64,000 nt of DNA from Methylomicrobium lacus_A (GCF_041897535.1 NZ_CP169217.1:1736001-1800000), one strand, 5' to 3'. Counted from the stretch's first letter, positions 27,285-35,753 are shown. Numbers and translations: made by a program. Notes: generated by a model not told the origin, from the sequence alone.

Positions 27285-27844
27285 TAATCATCCTCGGCAA
27301 CTGCAATATATAGCCGACTGCACACTATATTTAGTGATTTTTGATTAAGAGAGTGGGCTGTAGAATCAATCAGTTAGAGAAAGCCTTCTCTTTTTACTTT
27401 GGCCGGATCGAAATTGTTTTTAAGAAATACACATAAGACAGCGTTAGGTTGATAGAATATCACTGCATATCGAGCGGGAGCGTAAAAACTCCCGCAGGCG
27501 TTTGCCGCGCCTACGAGAGCAGTTATTACATTTACATTTACATTTACCTTAAACCACGCAATGCGTGATTACCGCTTTTGTAGTATTTTTGCGGATTTTG
27601 ACACCCAAGCGCTAACTTGGGCATATTCATTATGATACAGATTGAAACGATTTGACACCCTTTTAATCGCGTTCAATCGTATTCGGAACCAAGCGTTTAG
27701 CGCAACCCCATGTCACGCGTGATTTTTGGGAGCTATCGCTTTTGAATGTGCGGCGAATTGTCGCGCCTGAACCCCGCAAGTAATGCTTACAAAAGCGCAT
27801 CATGCTTTGCGTCCTAATTCGGCGAAAGTCGAAGGAGTAAAAAG
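27285..27844. other. Non-coding stretch of the integrative element with short repeats
   Basis: No gene. It holds a hairpin GCGGGAG-8-CTCCCGC at 27474-27495, a short CATTTA tandem array near 27530-27548, and two similar blocks near 27555-27580 and 27713-27745 that share a CGTGATT core followed by CGCTTTT. The stretch leads into the AlpA-like gene and may contain its promoter and operators. Confidence 0.45.
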
Positions 27845-28060
27845 ATGGGCGCTCACATCACCAAGACTACCACCAACACCTCCCCAATGATCTTGAGGCC
27901 AAATATGGCCGCACAAACCCTAGGCGTTTCAATCGCTACATTCTGGCGTATCGTTGCGCGTGGCGAACTGCAAACCATCAAGATTAGTCAGCGCGCTACC
28001 GGCGTCCGATCTTCCGAGATCGAGGCGTACTTATCGGCGCGCCAAACCACCGCGCAATAA
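27845..28060 (+). CDS. AlpA-like helix-turn-helix excision regulator
   Basis: 71 residues with an AlpA/MerR-type helix-turn-helix: RPNMAAQTLGVSIATFWRIV, then ARGELQTIKISQRATGVRSS and EIEAYLSAR. Such proteins in P4-like elements switch on integrase and excision. GAAGGAG precedes the ATG at good spacing. Reads outward from the integrase gene in the same direction. Confidence 0.8.
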   Translation: MGAHITKTTTNTSPMILRPNMAAQTLGVSIATFWRIVARGELQTIKISQRATGVRSSEIEAYLSARQTTAQ

Positions 28061-28183
28061 AAAGCTCCGACCTTAACCACAAGTCCGGGGCCGCGCATCC
28101 ATTCCGTCAATTAATTAAACACTGTTATTTTAACGCATAACGCGATTGGCGGCGATGGCGCACCCGGCAAAATTGGATTTGCC

Positions 28184-28912
28184 ATGATAAAAAAATTACA
28201 TAATAAAGTTGATGCCGCCCAAACCTCATTGATTTTGATTATTCACGGCGGCGAAAATCAAATTTTTGTCGATAGTCGAAAAATTGCCCTAGAGTTTGAT
28301 CGGGAACATAAAAGCGTTCTGAGAACCCTAGATGATTTGATTGCCGATGGCACCCTTTCACGGCACGAATTTGTGCCGCGAAATTACAAGAAGCGGGGCA
28401 AGGAATACCGTTGCATTGAACTGAACGAAGCCGGTTTCTTAAAAGCGATGCCGTTTATTGGCGGTCGCCGGTCACGAGAGGGGCAAAAGCGGTTCGTTGA
28501 TGAGTTCTTACGGATACGCAAACTGCTAGAGCGCCATGCGAAGGAACGCGAAACACAGGCGTATCAGGTGGCACGTATATCCGGCAAGGATAGCAGGGGG
28601 ATTCTGACTGATGCCGTTAAGCGGTTCGTCGATTATGCCCGCTCACAAGGCAGTCAAAGCGCCGACAAATACTTCGCGATCATCACCAATGCTGCCCACA
28701 AAGCCGTCGTCAGCATCGAGCCAAACGCGACACAGGTCCGCGAGCTGATGACGGCGATTCAGTTGAAAACCTTGGAGCTGGCAGAGCTTACGGCGGCTCA
28801 GGTACTAACCGAAGGCATGGACAAGCAGCAGCCATACAAAGACATTTACCAAGGCGTCAAAGCAGCTCTCCTAAGTTTTACCGGCGTCAGAAAACCGATA
28901 CTGGGAGGTTAG
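28184..28912 (+). CDS. Rha-family phage regulatory protein
   Basis: 242 residues. The N-terminal 100 residues match the Rha (pRha) domain: IFVDSRKIALEFDREHKSVL, then YRCIELNEAGFLKAMPFIG. The C-terminal half (KRFVDYARSQGSQSADKYFA, IEPNATQVRELMTAIQLKTL) is helical and unassigned. Rha proteins regulate lysogeny in lambdoid and satellite phages. No strong ribosome-binding site is visible before the ATG. It is followed after 3 bases by the next gene, so the two form an operon. Confidence 0.8.
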   Translation: MIKKLHNKVDAAQTSLILIIHGGENQIFVDSRKIALEFDREHKSVLRTLDDLIADGTLSRHEFVPRNYKKRGKEYRCIELNEAGFLKAMPFIGGRRSREGQKRFVDEFLRIRKLLERHAKERETQAYQVARISGKDSRGILTDAVKRFVDYARSQGSQSADKYFAIITNAAHKAVVSIEPNATQVRELMTAIQLKTLELAELTAAQVLTEGMDKQQPYKDIYQGVKAALLSFTGVRKPILGG

Positions 28913-28915
28913 GTT

Positions 28916-29272
28916 ATGGCTAGGCCGGTACGCAAGAAGCAACAGTATATCGCACAGAATGTGGACATGATCCGCTCCGCCGCTTATGAGGATCTAAGCG
29001 GTAACGCGGTTAAATTGCTGATCCTGATGCAAACCCATTGGAGGATGTATGAACCCATCGCCTATAGCGTTTCAGAGGCACAGAAACGCATAGGTTGTTG
29101 TAGGGGCAAGGCTCATGAAGCCTTCAAGGAACTGGAGTCTCACGGCTTCATCAAGCTGATGCTTGAGGGCCATTTTAGCAAGCAATTAGCAAGGAAATGG
29201 CGGCTGACTTTCCGGGAGTTCAACGACCACAAACCCACGGATGAATGGCGGAATTGGTCGCCGGAAAATTAA
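28916..29272 (+). CDS. Winged-helix protein, possible replication or copy-control factor
   Basis: 118 residues with a winged-helix pattern: SGNAVKLLILMQTHWR, then SVSEAQKRIGCCRGKAHEAF and ELESHGFIKLMLEGHFS. GGAGG, overlapping the preceding stop region, precedes the ATG. Directly downstream lies a cluster of short direct and inverted repeats that look like iterons, so a Rep-like or autoregulatory role is plausible. I cannot name the family. Confidence 0.6.
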   Translation: MARPVRKKQQYIAQNVDMIRSAAYEDLSGNAVKLLILMQTHWRMYEPIAYSVSEAQKRIGCCRGKAHEAFKELESHGFIKLMLEGHFSKQLARKWRLTFREFNDHKPTDEWRNWSPEN

Positions 29273-29280
29273 ATTGCTTA

Positions 29281-29418
29281 TTCATTATATGAACGCTTCA
29301 TGCCGTATAGTGAACGAGTCATGCCGTATAGTGAACAGGTGTTCATTATATGAACGCCTTTCTATACGAATCAATGACTTATAGCAGATGTATTTAGCCT
29401 CCAGTGTTCACTATGCGG
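29281..29418. repeat. Iteron-like repeat cluster
   Basis: TTCATTATATGAACGC occurs at 29281-29296 and 29342-29357; TCATGCCGTATAGTGAAC at 29298-29315 and 29319-29336 (21-base phase); an inverted, one-mismatch copy GTTCACTATGCGG at 29406-29418. All share a (T/A)(G/T)GAAC core. They could be iterons of a replication origin or operators for the gene just upstream. Confidence 0.7.
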
Positions 29419-29587
29419 GATGTACCTATTATTTACCATACCCCTATCGTTTATTCATGCGAAATAGACAGCGATCAGGGCAGCAGCTGGAAGGCGGCGA
29501 TGAGCAATGACACAAGAGAAATATTAACAAATGCTAACTTTTTACTAAGTGACTCAACGAGTATGCTTACTATCAAGTAACAAAATC

Positions 29588-29794
29588 ATGACGTTACCCA
29601 CGCAGACAGAGCGACAAAGAACACGCCGTGAAAAGCTCAGAGCGGCAGGCTATCGACGCCTAGACGTTTATATCGACCCAAAGTTATTCGAGCGTTTAAG
29701 GCCATATTTGCGGCCATATGGCGGCGATACGCACCCCGGTTATGCCTTGGTGGAATGGCTCAATAGAGAGCTGGAACCATGGGAACCGGAATAA
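29588..29794 (+). CDS. 68-residue basic protein, RHH-like
   Basis: From the ATG at 29588: MTLPTQTERQRTRREKLRAA, then GYRRLDVYIDPKLFERLRPY and a WLNRELEP tail. A basic N-terminal arm followed by a strand (RRLDVYID) and helices resembles ribbon-helix-helix DNA-binding proteins. A longer frame starts at 29549, but its extra residues look unstructured. The function is not known. Confidence 0.55.
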   Translation: MTLPTQTERQRTRREKLRAAGYRRLDVYIDPKLFERLRPYLRPYGGDTHPGYALVEWLNRELEPWEPE

Positions 29795-29940
29795 AATAGG
29801 CAGAAGTAGATGGCAGAGTGCGACAAAGTGAGATGGTCAGCAAGTCGCACACGCCATTGACTTGAGTTTACTTTAAATGAAAACCTGACAAAACCTGACA
29901 TTCAAGCCAATGTGATAATGTAACATCGACGACACCAGAG

Positions 29941-29964
29941 AGCCGGGGCAACCCGGCTTTTTTC
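29941..29964 (+). terminator. Intrinsic terminator
   Basis: AGCCGGG-GCAA-CCCGGCT followed by a run of T (29958-29963). It lies 150 bases after the 29588-29794 gene and should end the rightward transcript of the element. Confidence 0.85.
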
Positions 29965-30226
29965 GCCTGGAGGCTTTGCAATGGCTGGACACAGCGCCAG
30001 CACCGGCGTTTGACCGGATCGGGGCAAACCGTCATGTGCTACTTTCAGGAAACAACACACATAGCAAACATCATGCCTGCCTGTAACGCACGTATGGCGC
30101 GACTTTCAGAGAGTTGGCACGAAATCATGCTAGGGATTTTATTATGTGCTTAATTGGAAACAAAAGACCGAGCCACCGACGCGGGCAAAGCGAAGGGATG
30201 GCAGAGAATGGCAAGGGTTCCGTGCT

Positions 30227-30418
30227 CGCGAGGCTGGCGGGATGGTTACAGGCAAGGTTACACCTAAGCGGACGTGCTGCCTGCCCGTGCGCGCGAGGCT
30301 GGCGGGAACTGGTACGCCGCGAGGCTGGCGGGAACTGGTACGCAAAGAGGAAGTGCGCATCGAGTGCGCAATGATGTGCTGCCCGTGGCGTGGCTCTGGC
30401 GTGGCTCTGGCGTGGCTT
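30227..30418. repeat. GC-rich repeat array
   Basis: Three copies of CGCGAGGCTGGCGGGA followed by an (A)CTGGTAC-like tail: 30227-30249, 30292-30315 and 30318-30341, the last two in 26-base register. Then three tandem 11-mers TGGCGTGGCT(C/T) at 30386-30418. Its base composition differs sharply from the AT-rich 29.3-29.6 kb. It could specify a structured RNA. Confidence 0.6.
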
Positions 30419-30541
30419 GTGTTGACAAATGTAGACGAGAGAACAACGCCGTTAACAAGGTTTTGGCAAGGGTTACGTGCTGGCGGATTGGGAGCGGCAA
30501 CGAATCCGCAATCATTGCGGTAGACCGCAAGCCGGAAATTT

Positions 30542-30563
30542 TGTTATCCCGGATGTTATCCCG
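30542..30563. repeat. Right copy of the 22-bp direct repeat
   Basis: Identical and co-oriented with 25895-25916; 49 bases inside attR. Confidence 0.6.
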
Positions 30564-30611
30564 AAATTGATTTTTTGACTTTTGAGAGTTTTACGTTTTT
30601 CGCAAGCCCTT

Positions 30612-30663
30612 GATTTCATTGGTCGGGACGAGAGGATTTGAACCTCCGACCCCTTGCACCCCA
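30612..30663. repeat. attR within the intact tRNA-Pro gene
   Basis: Direct partner of 25712-25763 (one mismatch). It covers the 3' half of the tRNA up to the anticodon loop, so integration rebuilt a functional tRNA. Confidence 0.9.
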
Positions 30664-30696
30664 TGCAAGTGCGCTACCAAACTGCGCTACGCCCCG
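30620..30696 (-). tRNA. proL: tRNA-Pro (anticodon GGG)
   Basis: 77 bases with encoded CCA. Acceptor stem starts CGGGGCG; anticodon stem CTTGC/GCAAG with loop ATGGGGT, giving anticodon GGG; T-arm contains GGTTCAAATCC. All four arms pair. It is the integration target of the 4.9-kb element; a truncated copy of its 3' half is at 25720-25763. Confidence 0.95.
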
Positions 30697-30802
30697 ATGA
30701 TTTGAAAATTGCCCATGGCTGAACGCCATGGCAATTCAGAAAGGAAGATCTAATGTGGCTTTTCAGAAAAGCCGAAGAGGGAGAATTATATTACAAAGCG
30801 CT

Positions 30803-31156
30803 TTATTTAAGCAATTCCAGAATGTCTTCGAGCTCGACGACCATTTGTTGGATCAATTGCTTGGTGCGCGTCGCGTCTTCCTTGTGCTCGTCGCTGGTCA
30901 GATGCGCCCTGGCGCCGCCGATCGTATAGCCTTGCTCGTACAACAGCGAACGGATCTGGCGGATCATCAGCACATCGTGCCGCTGGTAATAGCGGCGGTT
31001 GCCGCGGCGCTTGACCGGGCTCAGTTCGGTGAACTCCTGCTCCCAGTAGCGCAGTACATGGGGTTTGACTGCGCATAGTTCGCTGACTTCACCGATCGTG
31101 AAATAGCGTTTGGCCGGTATGGGCGGCAATTCGTTATTATGACTCGGTTCCAGCAT
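30803..31156 (-). CDS. MerR-family regulator adjacent to ihfA
   Basis: 117 residues with an N-terminal MerR helix-turn-helix (YFTIGEVSELCAVKPHVLRY, then WEQEF) and the wing RRGNRRYYQRHDVLMI, ending in a short coiled coil (LIQQMVVELEDILELLK). No metal-binding cysteines are present, so it is not a metal sensor. The gene overlaps the ihfA 3' end by 20 bases, the usual arrangement in gammaproteobacteria. Its targets are unknown. Confidence 0.9.
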   Translation of the reverse strand: MLEPSHNNELPPIPAKRYFTIGEVSELCAVKPHVLRYWEQEFTELSPVKRRGNRRYYQRHDVLMIRQIRSLLYEQGYTIGGARAHLTSDEHKEDATRTKQLIQQMVVELEDILELLK

Positions 31157-31436
31157 AAGCTTCTACCCGCGCTTTGAGTTTTTGACCAGACCTGAATGTT
31201 ACCACACGCCGGGCGGTAATGGGTATTTCTTCTCCGGTTTTTGGATTTCTCCCCGGACGGCTGTTCTTGTCGCGCAGCTCAAACTTGCCGAAACCGGACA
31301 GTTTGACCTGTTCGCCGCGCTCCAGAGCGGTTTTGATTTCTTCAAAAAACAGCTCCACGATGTCTTTGGCTTCGCGTTTGTTAAGGCCGAGCTCTTCGAA
31401 AAGTTTTTCAGCAAAATCAGCTTTGGTTAATGCCAT
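31137..31436 (-). CDS. ihfA: Integration host factor, alpha subunit
   Basis: 99 residues, full family length. It has the HU/IHF fold: TKADFAEKLFEELGLNKREA, KLSGFGKFELRDKNSRPGRN and PKTGEEIPITARRVVTFRSG, including the beta-arm with the intercalating proline (RNPKTG). IHF bends DNA in recombination, replication and transcription. It follows pheT by four bases, as in most gammaproteobacteria. Confidence 0.97.
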   Translation of the reverse strand: MALTKADFAEKLFEELGLNKREAKDIVELFFEEIKTALERGEQVKLSGFGKFELRDKNSRPGRNPKTGEEIPITARRVVTFRSGQKLKARVEAYAGTES

Positions 31437-31440
31437 TTAA

Positions 31441-33816
31441 TCAATCCCTCAACTTCGCACCAATTTTATTTTTCAAGTTTTCCAAAAGCTTAGATACTAT
31501 AGCATCGATTTCGGAATCTGTCAGCGTCTGCGCATAATCCTGCAAGGTCAGGCTCAGGGCAATGCTCTTGTGCCCTTCCTCGACGCCCTTGCCGCGGTAC
31601 ACGTCGAACGGTACGACGGTTTGCAGCGCAGGAATCTGCAGCTCGCTGACGCATGCTGTAATCTGCTCGGCAGTCACCTCTTCCTTCACGATCAGGGCCA
31701 GATCGCGACGCACCGACGGGAATTTCGACAGCGGCTTGAACTGCGCCTTCTGTTTGGCCAACAGCGCATCCTGATCCAGTTCGAACAGGAAGACCCGGCA
31801 TTCGAAGCCGAATTGTTTTTCGAGGTTCGGATGCAGCATGCCGAGCAGGCCGATGCGTTGACCGTTCGGCGCCAGGATTTCGGCGGTCTGGCCGGGATGC
31901 AGGGCCGGATGCTCGCCCGGCACGAAGCGCGCCGCCGAGCCGGTCAAGGCAAACAGCGCCTCGAGGTCGGCCTTGATGTCGAAGAAATCGACCGCGCGCG
32001 CGGCCTCGCCCCATTGTTCGGGATGCGCGCTGCCAAGCGCGATACCGGCCAGCATTTTTTCCTGCAGCACCTTGCCTTCGGACTGGACGAAACGCAGGCC
32101 GGTTTCGAACAGGCGCACCCGGTTTTGCTGGCGGTTCACATTGTGCTCGGCCGCCCTGACCAGGCCGCACCAGAGCGTGCCGCGCATCACCGACAACTCG
32201 GAAGAGATCGGATTTTGCAGGCTGATCATCTCGGCGCCCGGCGTGAAGGCCTGTTGCGTTTCCGCATCGACAAAGCTGAAGGTGATCGCTTCCTGATAGC
32301 CGCGGTCGACCAACAGGTCGCGGGCGCGGTCCAGTTCCAGCACCGACTCGGTCGCCTTGTGCAGTTCGGTGCGCACCAGGAGGCGGTTGCTCGGCAGGTT
32401 GTTGTAACCGTAGATGCGCGCGATTTCCTCGATAAGGTCGGCTTCGATCGCGACATCGAAACGGAAACCGGGCGGGGTTACCCGCCAGCCGTCCGCGATC
32501 GTATCAAAACCCATGCCCAAACGGCGGAAGATGCCGGCGATCTGTTCGTCGCTCGGCAGCAGGCCGAGCAGCCGTTCGATCCGTTGCCGGCGGAGTTCTA
32601 TCGGCGCGCGTTTCGGCAAATGCGCTTCGGCGACCGCTGCGCCGAGCAGACCGACGCTGCCGCCAGCGATTTCAATGATCAATTGCGTCGCGCGTTCGAT
32701 CGCACGTTCCTGCAGGAAAGGGTCGACGCCGCGCTCGAAGCGGTGCGAGGAATCGGTATGCAGGCCGAAACGGCGCGCCTTGCCGGCAATGCTTTGCGGC
32801 GCGAAAAACGCGCATTCGAGGAAAATGTTCTGCGTGCCCTCGCCGACCGCCGATTCGCTGCCGCCCATCACGCCGGCCAGGGCCAGCGCGCGCGCGTCAT
32901 CGGCGATCACCAGCGCTTCGGCATCGAGCTTGATCGTCTGGCCGTTCAACAGGGCCAGTTCTTCGCCGTCCTCTGCCCAGCGCACCCGGATGCCGCCGTT
33001 CAGCTTGTCCGCATCGAATGCGTGCAGCGGCTGGCCGAGTTCGAGCAAAACATAGTTGGTCACATCGACGACAGCGCCGAGGCTTCGAAGGCCCGAACGC
33101 CGGAGCCGTTCCTGCATCCACAGCGGCGTTTCGGCCTGCGGATTGACGCCCTTGATCAGACGGCCGAGATAGCGCGGGCAGGCTTCCACCACGTCGACGC
33201 GAATGTCCAGCGTGTCGCGGTGCGCGACAGCCGCCTTCGTCAGCGGCGTGGCTTGGCAGTCAAGTTGATTCAATACCGCGACTTCTCTTGCCAGACCTTC
33301 GACGCTCAGGCAATCAGCCCGGTTCGGGGTCAGGTCGACCTCGATCAGGTTGTCGTTCAGCGACAGATAGTCGCGAATATCAGCGCCGACCGGGGCATCC
33401 TCAGCCAGTTCCATCAGGCCGTTCGACTCTTCGGCCAGGCCGAGTTCCTTTTCCGAGCACAGCATGCCGTAGGATTCGACGCCGCGCAGCTTGGATTTTT
33501 TGATCTTGAAATCGCCCGGCAGCACCGCGCCGATCAGGGCGGCAGGAATCTTCAGGCCGGGGCGCACGTTGCTCGCGCCGCAGACGATCTGCAGCGGCTC
33601 GCCCTGCCCGACTTCGACCTTGCAGACGCGCAGGCGGTCCGCATCGGGATGCTGCTCCGTCGCGAGCACTTCGCCGATCACCACGCCGCTGAATACCGCG
33701 GCGGCCGGGGTGACCGAGTCGACTTCGAGACCGGCCATGGTCAATTGCGCGACCAGTTCTTCGGTGCTGATGGCCGGATTGACGTAGGTTCTTAACCAGG
33801 CTTCACTAATTTGCAT
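31441..33816 (-). CDS. pheT: Phenylalanyl-tRNA synthetase, beta subunit
   Basis: 791 residues, the usual length. An N-terminal OB-fold tRNA-binding domain (VVIGEVLATEQHPDADRLRV), then B3/B4 editing and B5 domains, the catalytic-like core and a C-terminal ferredoxin-fold anticodon-binding domain (PLSKFPSVRRDLALIVKEEV). With PheS it charges tRNA-Phe. It lies 14 bases after pheS and 4 before ihfA. Confidence 0.97.
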   Translation of the reverse strand: MQISEAWLRTYVNPAISTEELVAQLTMAGLEVDSVTPAAAVFSGVVIGEVLATEQHPDADRLRVCKVEVGQGEPLQIVCGASNVRPGLKIPAALIGAVLPGDFKIKKSKLRGVESYGMLCSEKELGLAEESNGLMELAEDAPVGADIRDYLSLNDNLIEVDLTPNRADCLSVEGLAREVAVLNQLDCQATPLTKAAVAHRDTLDIRVDVVEACPRYLGRLIKGVNPQAETPLWMQERLRRSGLRSLGAVVDVTNYVLLELGQPLHAFDADKLNGGIRVRWAEDGEELALLNGQTIKLDAEALVIADDARALALAGVMGGSESAVGEGTQNIFLECAFFAPQSIAGKARRFGLHTDSSHRFERGVDPFLQERAIERATQLIIEIAGGSVGLLGAAVAEAHLPKRAPIELRRQRIERLLGLLPSDEQIAGIFRRLGMGFDTIADGWRVTPPGFRFDVAIEADLIEEIARIYGYNNLPSNRLLVRTELHKATESVLELDRARDLLVDRGYQEAITFSFVDAETQQAFTPGAEMISLQNPISSELSVMRGTLWCGLVRAAEHNVNRQQNRVRLFETGLRFVQSEGKVLQEKMLAGIALGSAHPEQWGEAARAVDFFDIKADLEALFALTGSAARFVPGEHPALHPGQTAEILAPNGQRIGLLGMLHPNLEKQFGFECRVFLFELDQDALLAKQKAQFKPLSKFPSVRRDLALIVKEEVTAEQITACVSELQIPALQTVVPFDVYRGKGVEEGHKSIALSLTLQDYAQTLTDSEIDAIVSKLLENLKNKIGAKLRD

Positions 33817-33830
33817 GACTTATCGACGGC

Positions 33831-34850
33831 TTACTTGAATTGTTGCAGGAATTTCAGATCGTTTTCGAAGAACAACCGTAGATCGTTGATGCCGTAACGC
33901 AGCATCGCGAGCCGTTCGACGCCCATGCCGAACGCAAAGCCGGTATATTTTTCGCTGTCGATGTTGACCGCCTTGAACACCTCGGGATGGATCATCCCGC
34001 AGCCCATCACTTCGAGCCAGCCGGTATGTCCGCATACCCGGCAGCCGGCACCGTTGCAGATCACGCATTCGATATCGACTTCGGCGGACGGTTCGGTGAA
34101 CGGGAAATAGGACGGACGGAAACGGACCTGGCTGTCTTTTTCGAAGAAGGCCTGTAAAAAGTCATACACGACGCCCTTCAGATCGGCGAAGCTGACATCC
34201 CGGTCGACCAGGAAGCCTTCGACCTGATGGAACATCGGCGAATGGGTCAGATCGGAATCGCAGCGGTAGACGCGGCCCGGCGCGATCACCTTCAACGGCG
34301 GTTCTTCCGATTCCATCACCCGAATCTGCACCGGCGAGGTGTGCGTCCGAAGCACGGTATGCGCATCGAAATAGAAGGTGTCGTGCATCGCCCGCGCCGG
34401 GTGGTGGGCAGGAATGTTCAGCGCCTCGAAATTGTGATAATCGTCCTCGATTTCCGGGCCTTCGACGGTTTTGAAGCCGGCGCTGGTGAAAATCTTCGAG
34501 ATGCGGCGCAAGGTGGTCGTGACCGGATGCAGGCCCGCGACCGCCTGGCCGCGTCCGGGCAGGGTCACATCGACGCGCTCGCTCGCCAGCCTTGCGGCCA
34601 GTTCGTTCGCTTCGAGCAACTGCTTGCGGCCGTCCAGCTGTTCCTGAAAGCGGTCTTTCGCCTGATTGATTTTTTGGCCGGCTTCACGGCGTTGTTCGGG
34701 ATCGAGGCTGCCGAGTTCCTTCATCAGCTGGGTCAATAGCCCCTTCTTGCCGAGATAATGAACGCGGACCTGATCGAGTTGCGTGAGGTCTTGGGCATCC
34801 GCAAGCGCTGTAGAGGCCTGCGCGAGAATTTCTTCAGGAGTGAAAGACAC
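33831..34850 (-). CDS. pheS: Phenylalanyl-tRNA synthetase, alpha subunit
   Basis: 339 residues from the chosen GTG at 34850 (then SFTPEEILAQAS). It has the N-terminal coiled coil and the class II core: motif 2 region TSPVQIRVMES and VIAPGRVYRCDSDLTHSPMF, QVEGFLVDRD, and motif 3 GFAFGMGVERLAML. The frame stays open to a TTG at 34910, but those 20 residues are not family-like and overlap the leader hairpin, so the GTG is preferred. No strong ribosome-binding site is visible. Confidence 0.93.
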   Translation of the reverse strand: MSFTPEEILAQASTALADAQDLTQLDQVRVHYLGKKGLLTQLMKELGSLDPEQRREAGQKINQAKDRFQEQLDGRKQLLEANELAARLASERVDVTLPGRGQAVAGLHPVTTTLRRISKIFTSAGFKTVEGPEIEDDYHNFEALNIPAHHPARAMHDTFYFDAHTVLRTHTSPVQIRVMESEEPPLKVIAPGRVYRCDSDLTHSPMFHQVEGFLVDRDVSFADLKGVVYDFLQAFFEKDSQVRFRPSYFPFTEPSAEVDIECVICNGAGCRVCGHTGWLEVMGCGMIHPEVFKAVNIDSEKYTGFAFGMGVERLAMLRYGINDLRLFFENDLKFLQQFK

Positions 34851-34898
34851 TGCTTGGCTCGCTGTTGGAATGGAGGAAAATGGCGTTACGCTAACACG

Positions 34899-35036
34899 AC
34901 AAAGCGGCAAAGGGACCGACTCGCGATCCTGCCGCTTTGTTTGAATTCTGTTCTTGGGTTTTGTGTCCCGCCCGCGCTTTTGGAAAGGCGGGCGGAAACA
35001 GAGTCTCCCCCGATTGTCCGGGAGATTCAGACCGGC
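34899..35036 (-). promoter_or_regulatory. pheS leader with three hairpins
   Basis: The rplT-pheS gap holds three inverted repeats on the minus-strand transcript: TCTCCC/GGGAGA (about 35003-35024), CCGCCCGC/GCGGGCGG (34968-34975 and 34988-34995), and ACAAAGCGGCA/TGCCGCTTTGT (34899-34909 and 34930-34940). pheST operons are often controlled by attenuation in such leaders. I see no short Phe-rich leader peptide and no U-run, so the mechanism is unproven. Confidence 0.5.
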
Positions 35037-35399
35037 TTACAGCGGGCTGACGTTGGCTTTCGCAATTTTTGCGATTTCGGCGAAAGCTTCCATGTCGCGC
35101 ACGGCGATGTCGGCCAACACCTTACGGTCGATCGCGACATTCGCGTTCGACAGGCCGTTGATCAGACGGCTGTAGGACATACCGCACTGTCTGGCGGCTG
35201 CGTTGATACGCACGATCCACAACGCGCGGAATTGGCGTTTTTTCTGTCTGCGGTCGCGGTAGGCATACTGACCGGCCTTGATCACCGCCTGCTTCGCAAC
35301 GCGGTAGACGCGGCTTCTGGCACCGTAGTAGCCTTTCGCCTGCTTTAAAATTTTCTTGTGTCTTGCTCTGGCGGTAACGCCGCGTTTAACTCTAGCCAT
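35037..35399 (-). CDS. rplT: Ribosomal protein bL20
   Basis: 120 residues: ARVKRGVTARARHKKILKQA and INAAARQCGMSYSRLINGLS are standard. It is a 50S assembly protein that in related bacteria also represses the rpmI-rplT translation unit. It follows rpmI by 12 bases. Confidence 0.98.
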   Translation of the reverse strand: MARVKRGVTARARHKKILKQAKGYYGARSRVYRVAKQAVIKAGQYAYRDRRQKKRQFRALWIVRINAAARQCGMSYSRLINGLSNANVAIDRKVLADIAVRDMEAFAEIAKIAKANVSPL

Positions 35400-35411
35400 G
35401 CTGTTCTCCTA

Positions 35412-35609
35412 TCAGGTGTAAGGCAGCATGCGAGCCGCGCTACGCACATCGGATGGATGAACCGAGGCAGGACTACGCAGTTGGCGTTTCCGCTTGGTGC
35501 TCTTCTTGGTCAGAATATGACGCTTATGCGATTGCCCGCATTTGAAACCGCCGTTGCCGGTGCGTCTCAAACGCTTGGCGGCACCCCGGTTGGTTTTAAT
35601 TTTTGGCAT
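35412..35609 (-). CDS. rpmI: Ribosomal protein bL35
   Basis: 65 residues: MPKIKTNRGAAKRLRRTGNG and KRHILTKKSTKRKRQLR. Placed between infC and rplT as usual. The upstream spacer contains a palindromic repeat (35754-35821). Confidence 0.98.
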   Translation of the reverse strand: MPKIKTNRGAAKRLRRTGNGGFKCGQSHKRHILTKKSTKRKRQLRSPASVHPSDVRSAARMLPYT

Positions 35610-35753
35610 TTGTTTGCTCCAACATTAAAAATAAAAATCCCTGAGAAAAATAACCCAGCAAGGCAAAATGCATGGCCCTGAAGAATTAGTCGCATCGTGT
35701 TGATTTTAGATGCAGGCAGTTTCGTCCTGAAACTGCGGAATAGGGTTTAGACC

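Larger units (their letters stand above)
29965..30611. other. Gene-poor right end of the integrative element
   Basis: All frames here are short or made of repeat sequence. The part from 30220 to 30420 is a GC-rich repeat array (separate entry); the 22-bp repeat at 30542-30563 precedes attR. Confidence 0.5.
25712..30663. mobile_element. 4.9-kb integrative element in tRNA-Pro(GGG)
   Basis: Bounded by 52-bp direct repeats derived from the tRNA 3' half. It carries a tyrosine integrase, an AlpA-like excision regulator, a Rha-like protein, a winged-helix protein and a small RHH-like gene, with no capsid, portal or conjugation genes. Size and content suggest a phage satellite or a degenerate prophage or genomic island. 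Gene-poor ends contain arm-type-like repeats. The intact tRNA is at the end away from the integrase gene, the reverse of the commonest layout. Confidence 0.85.

Noticed and set aside
30227..30418. CRISPR array
   Set aside because: The repeats are few, unequal in length, nearly contiguous and lack regular spacers; no cas genes are present anywhere in the window.
31570..33795. 741-codon plus-strand frame opposite pheT
   Set aside because: Antisense artefact of a GC-rich gene; composition is rich in Arg, Gln and Ala, with no recognisable domain.
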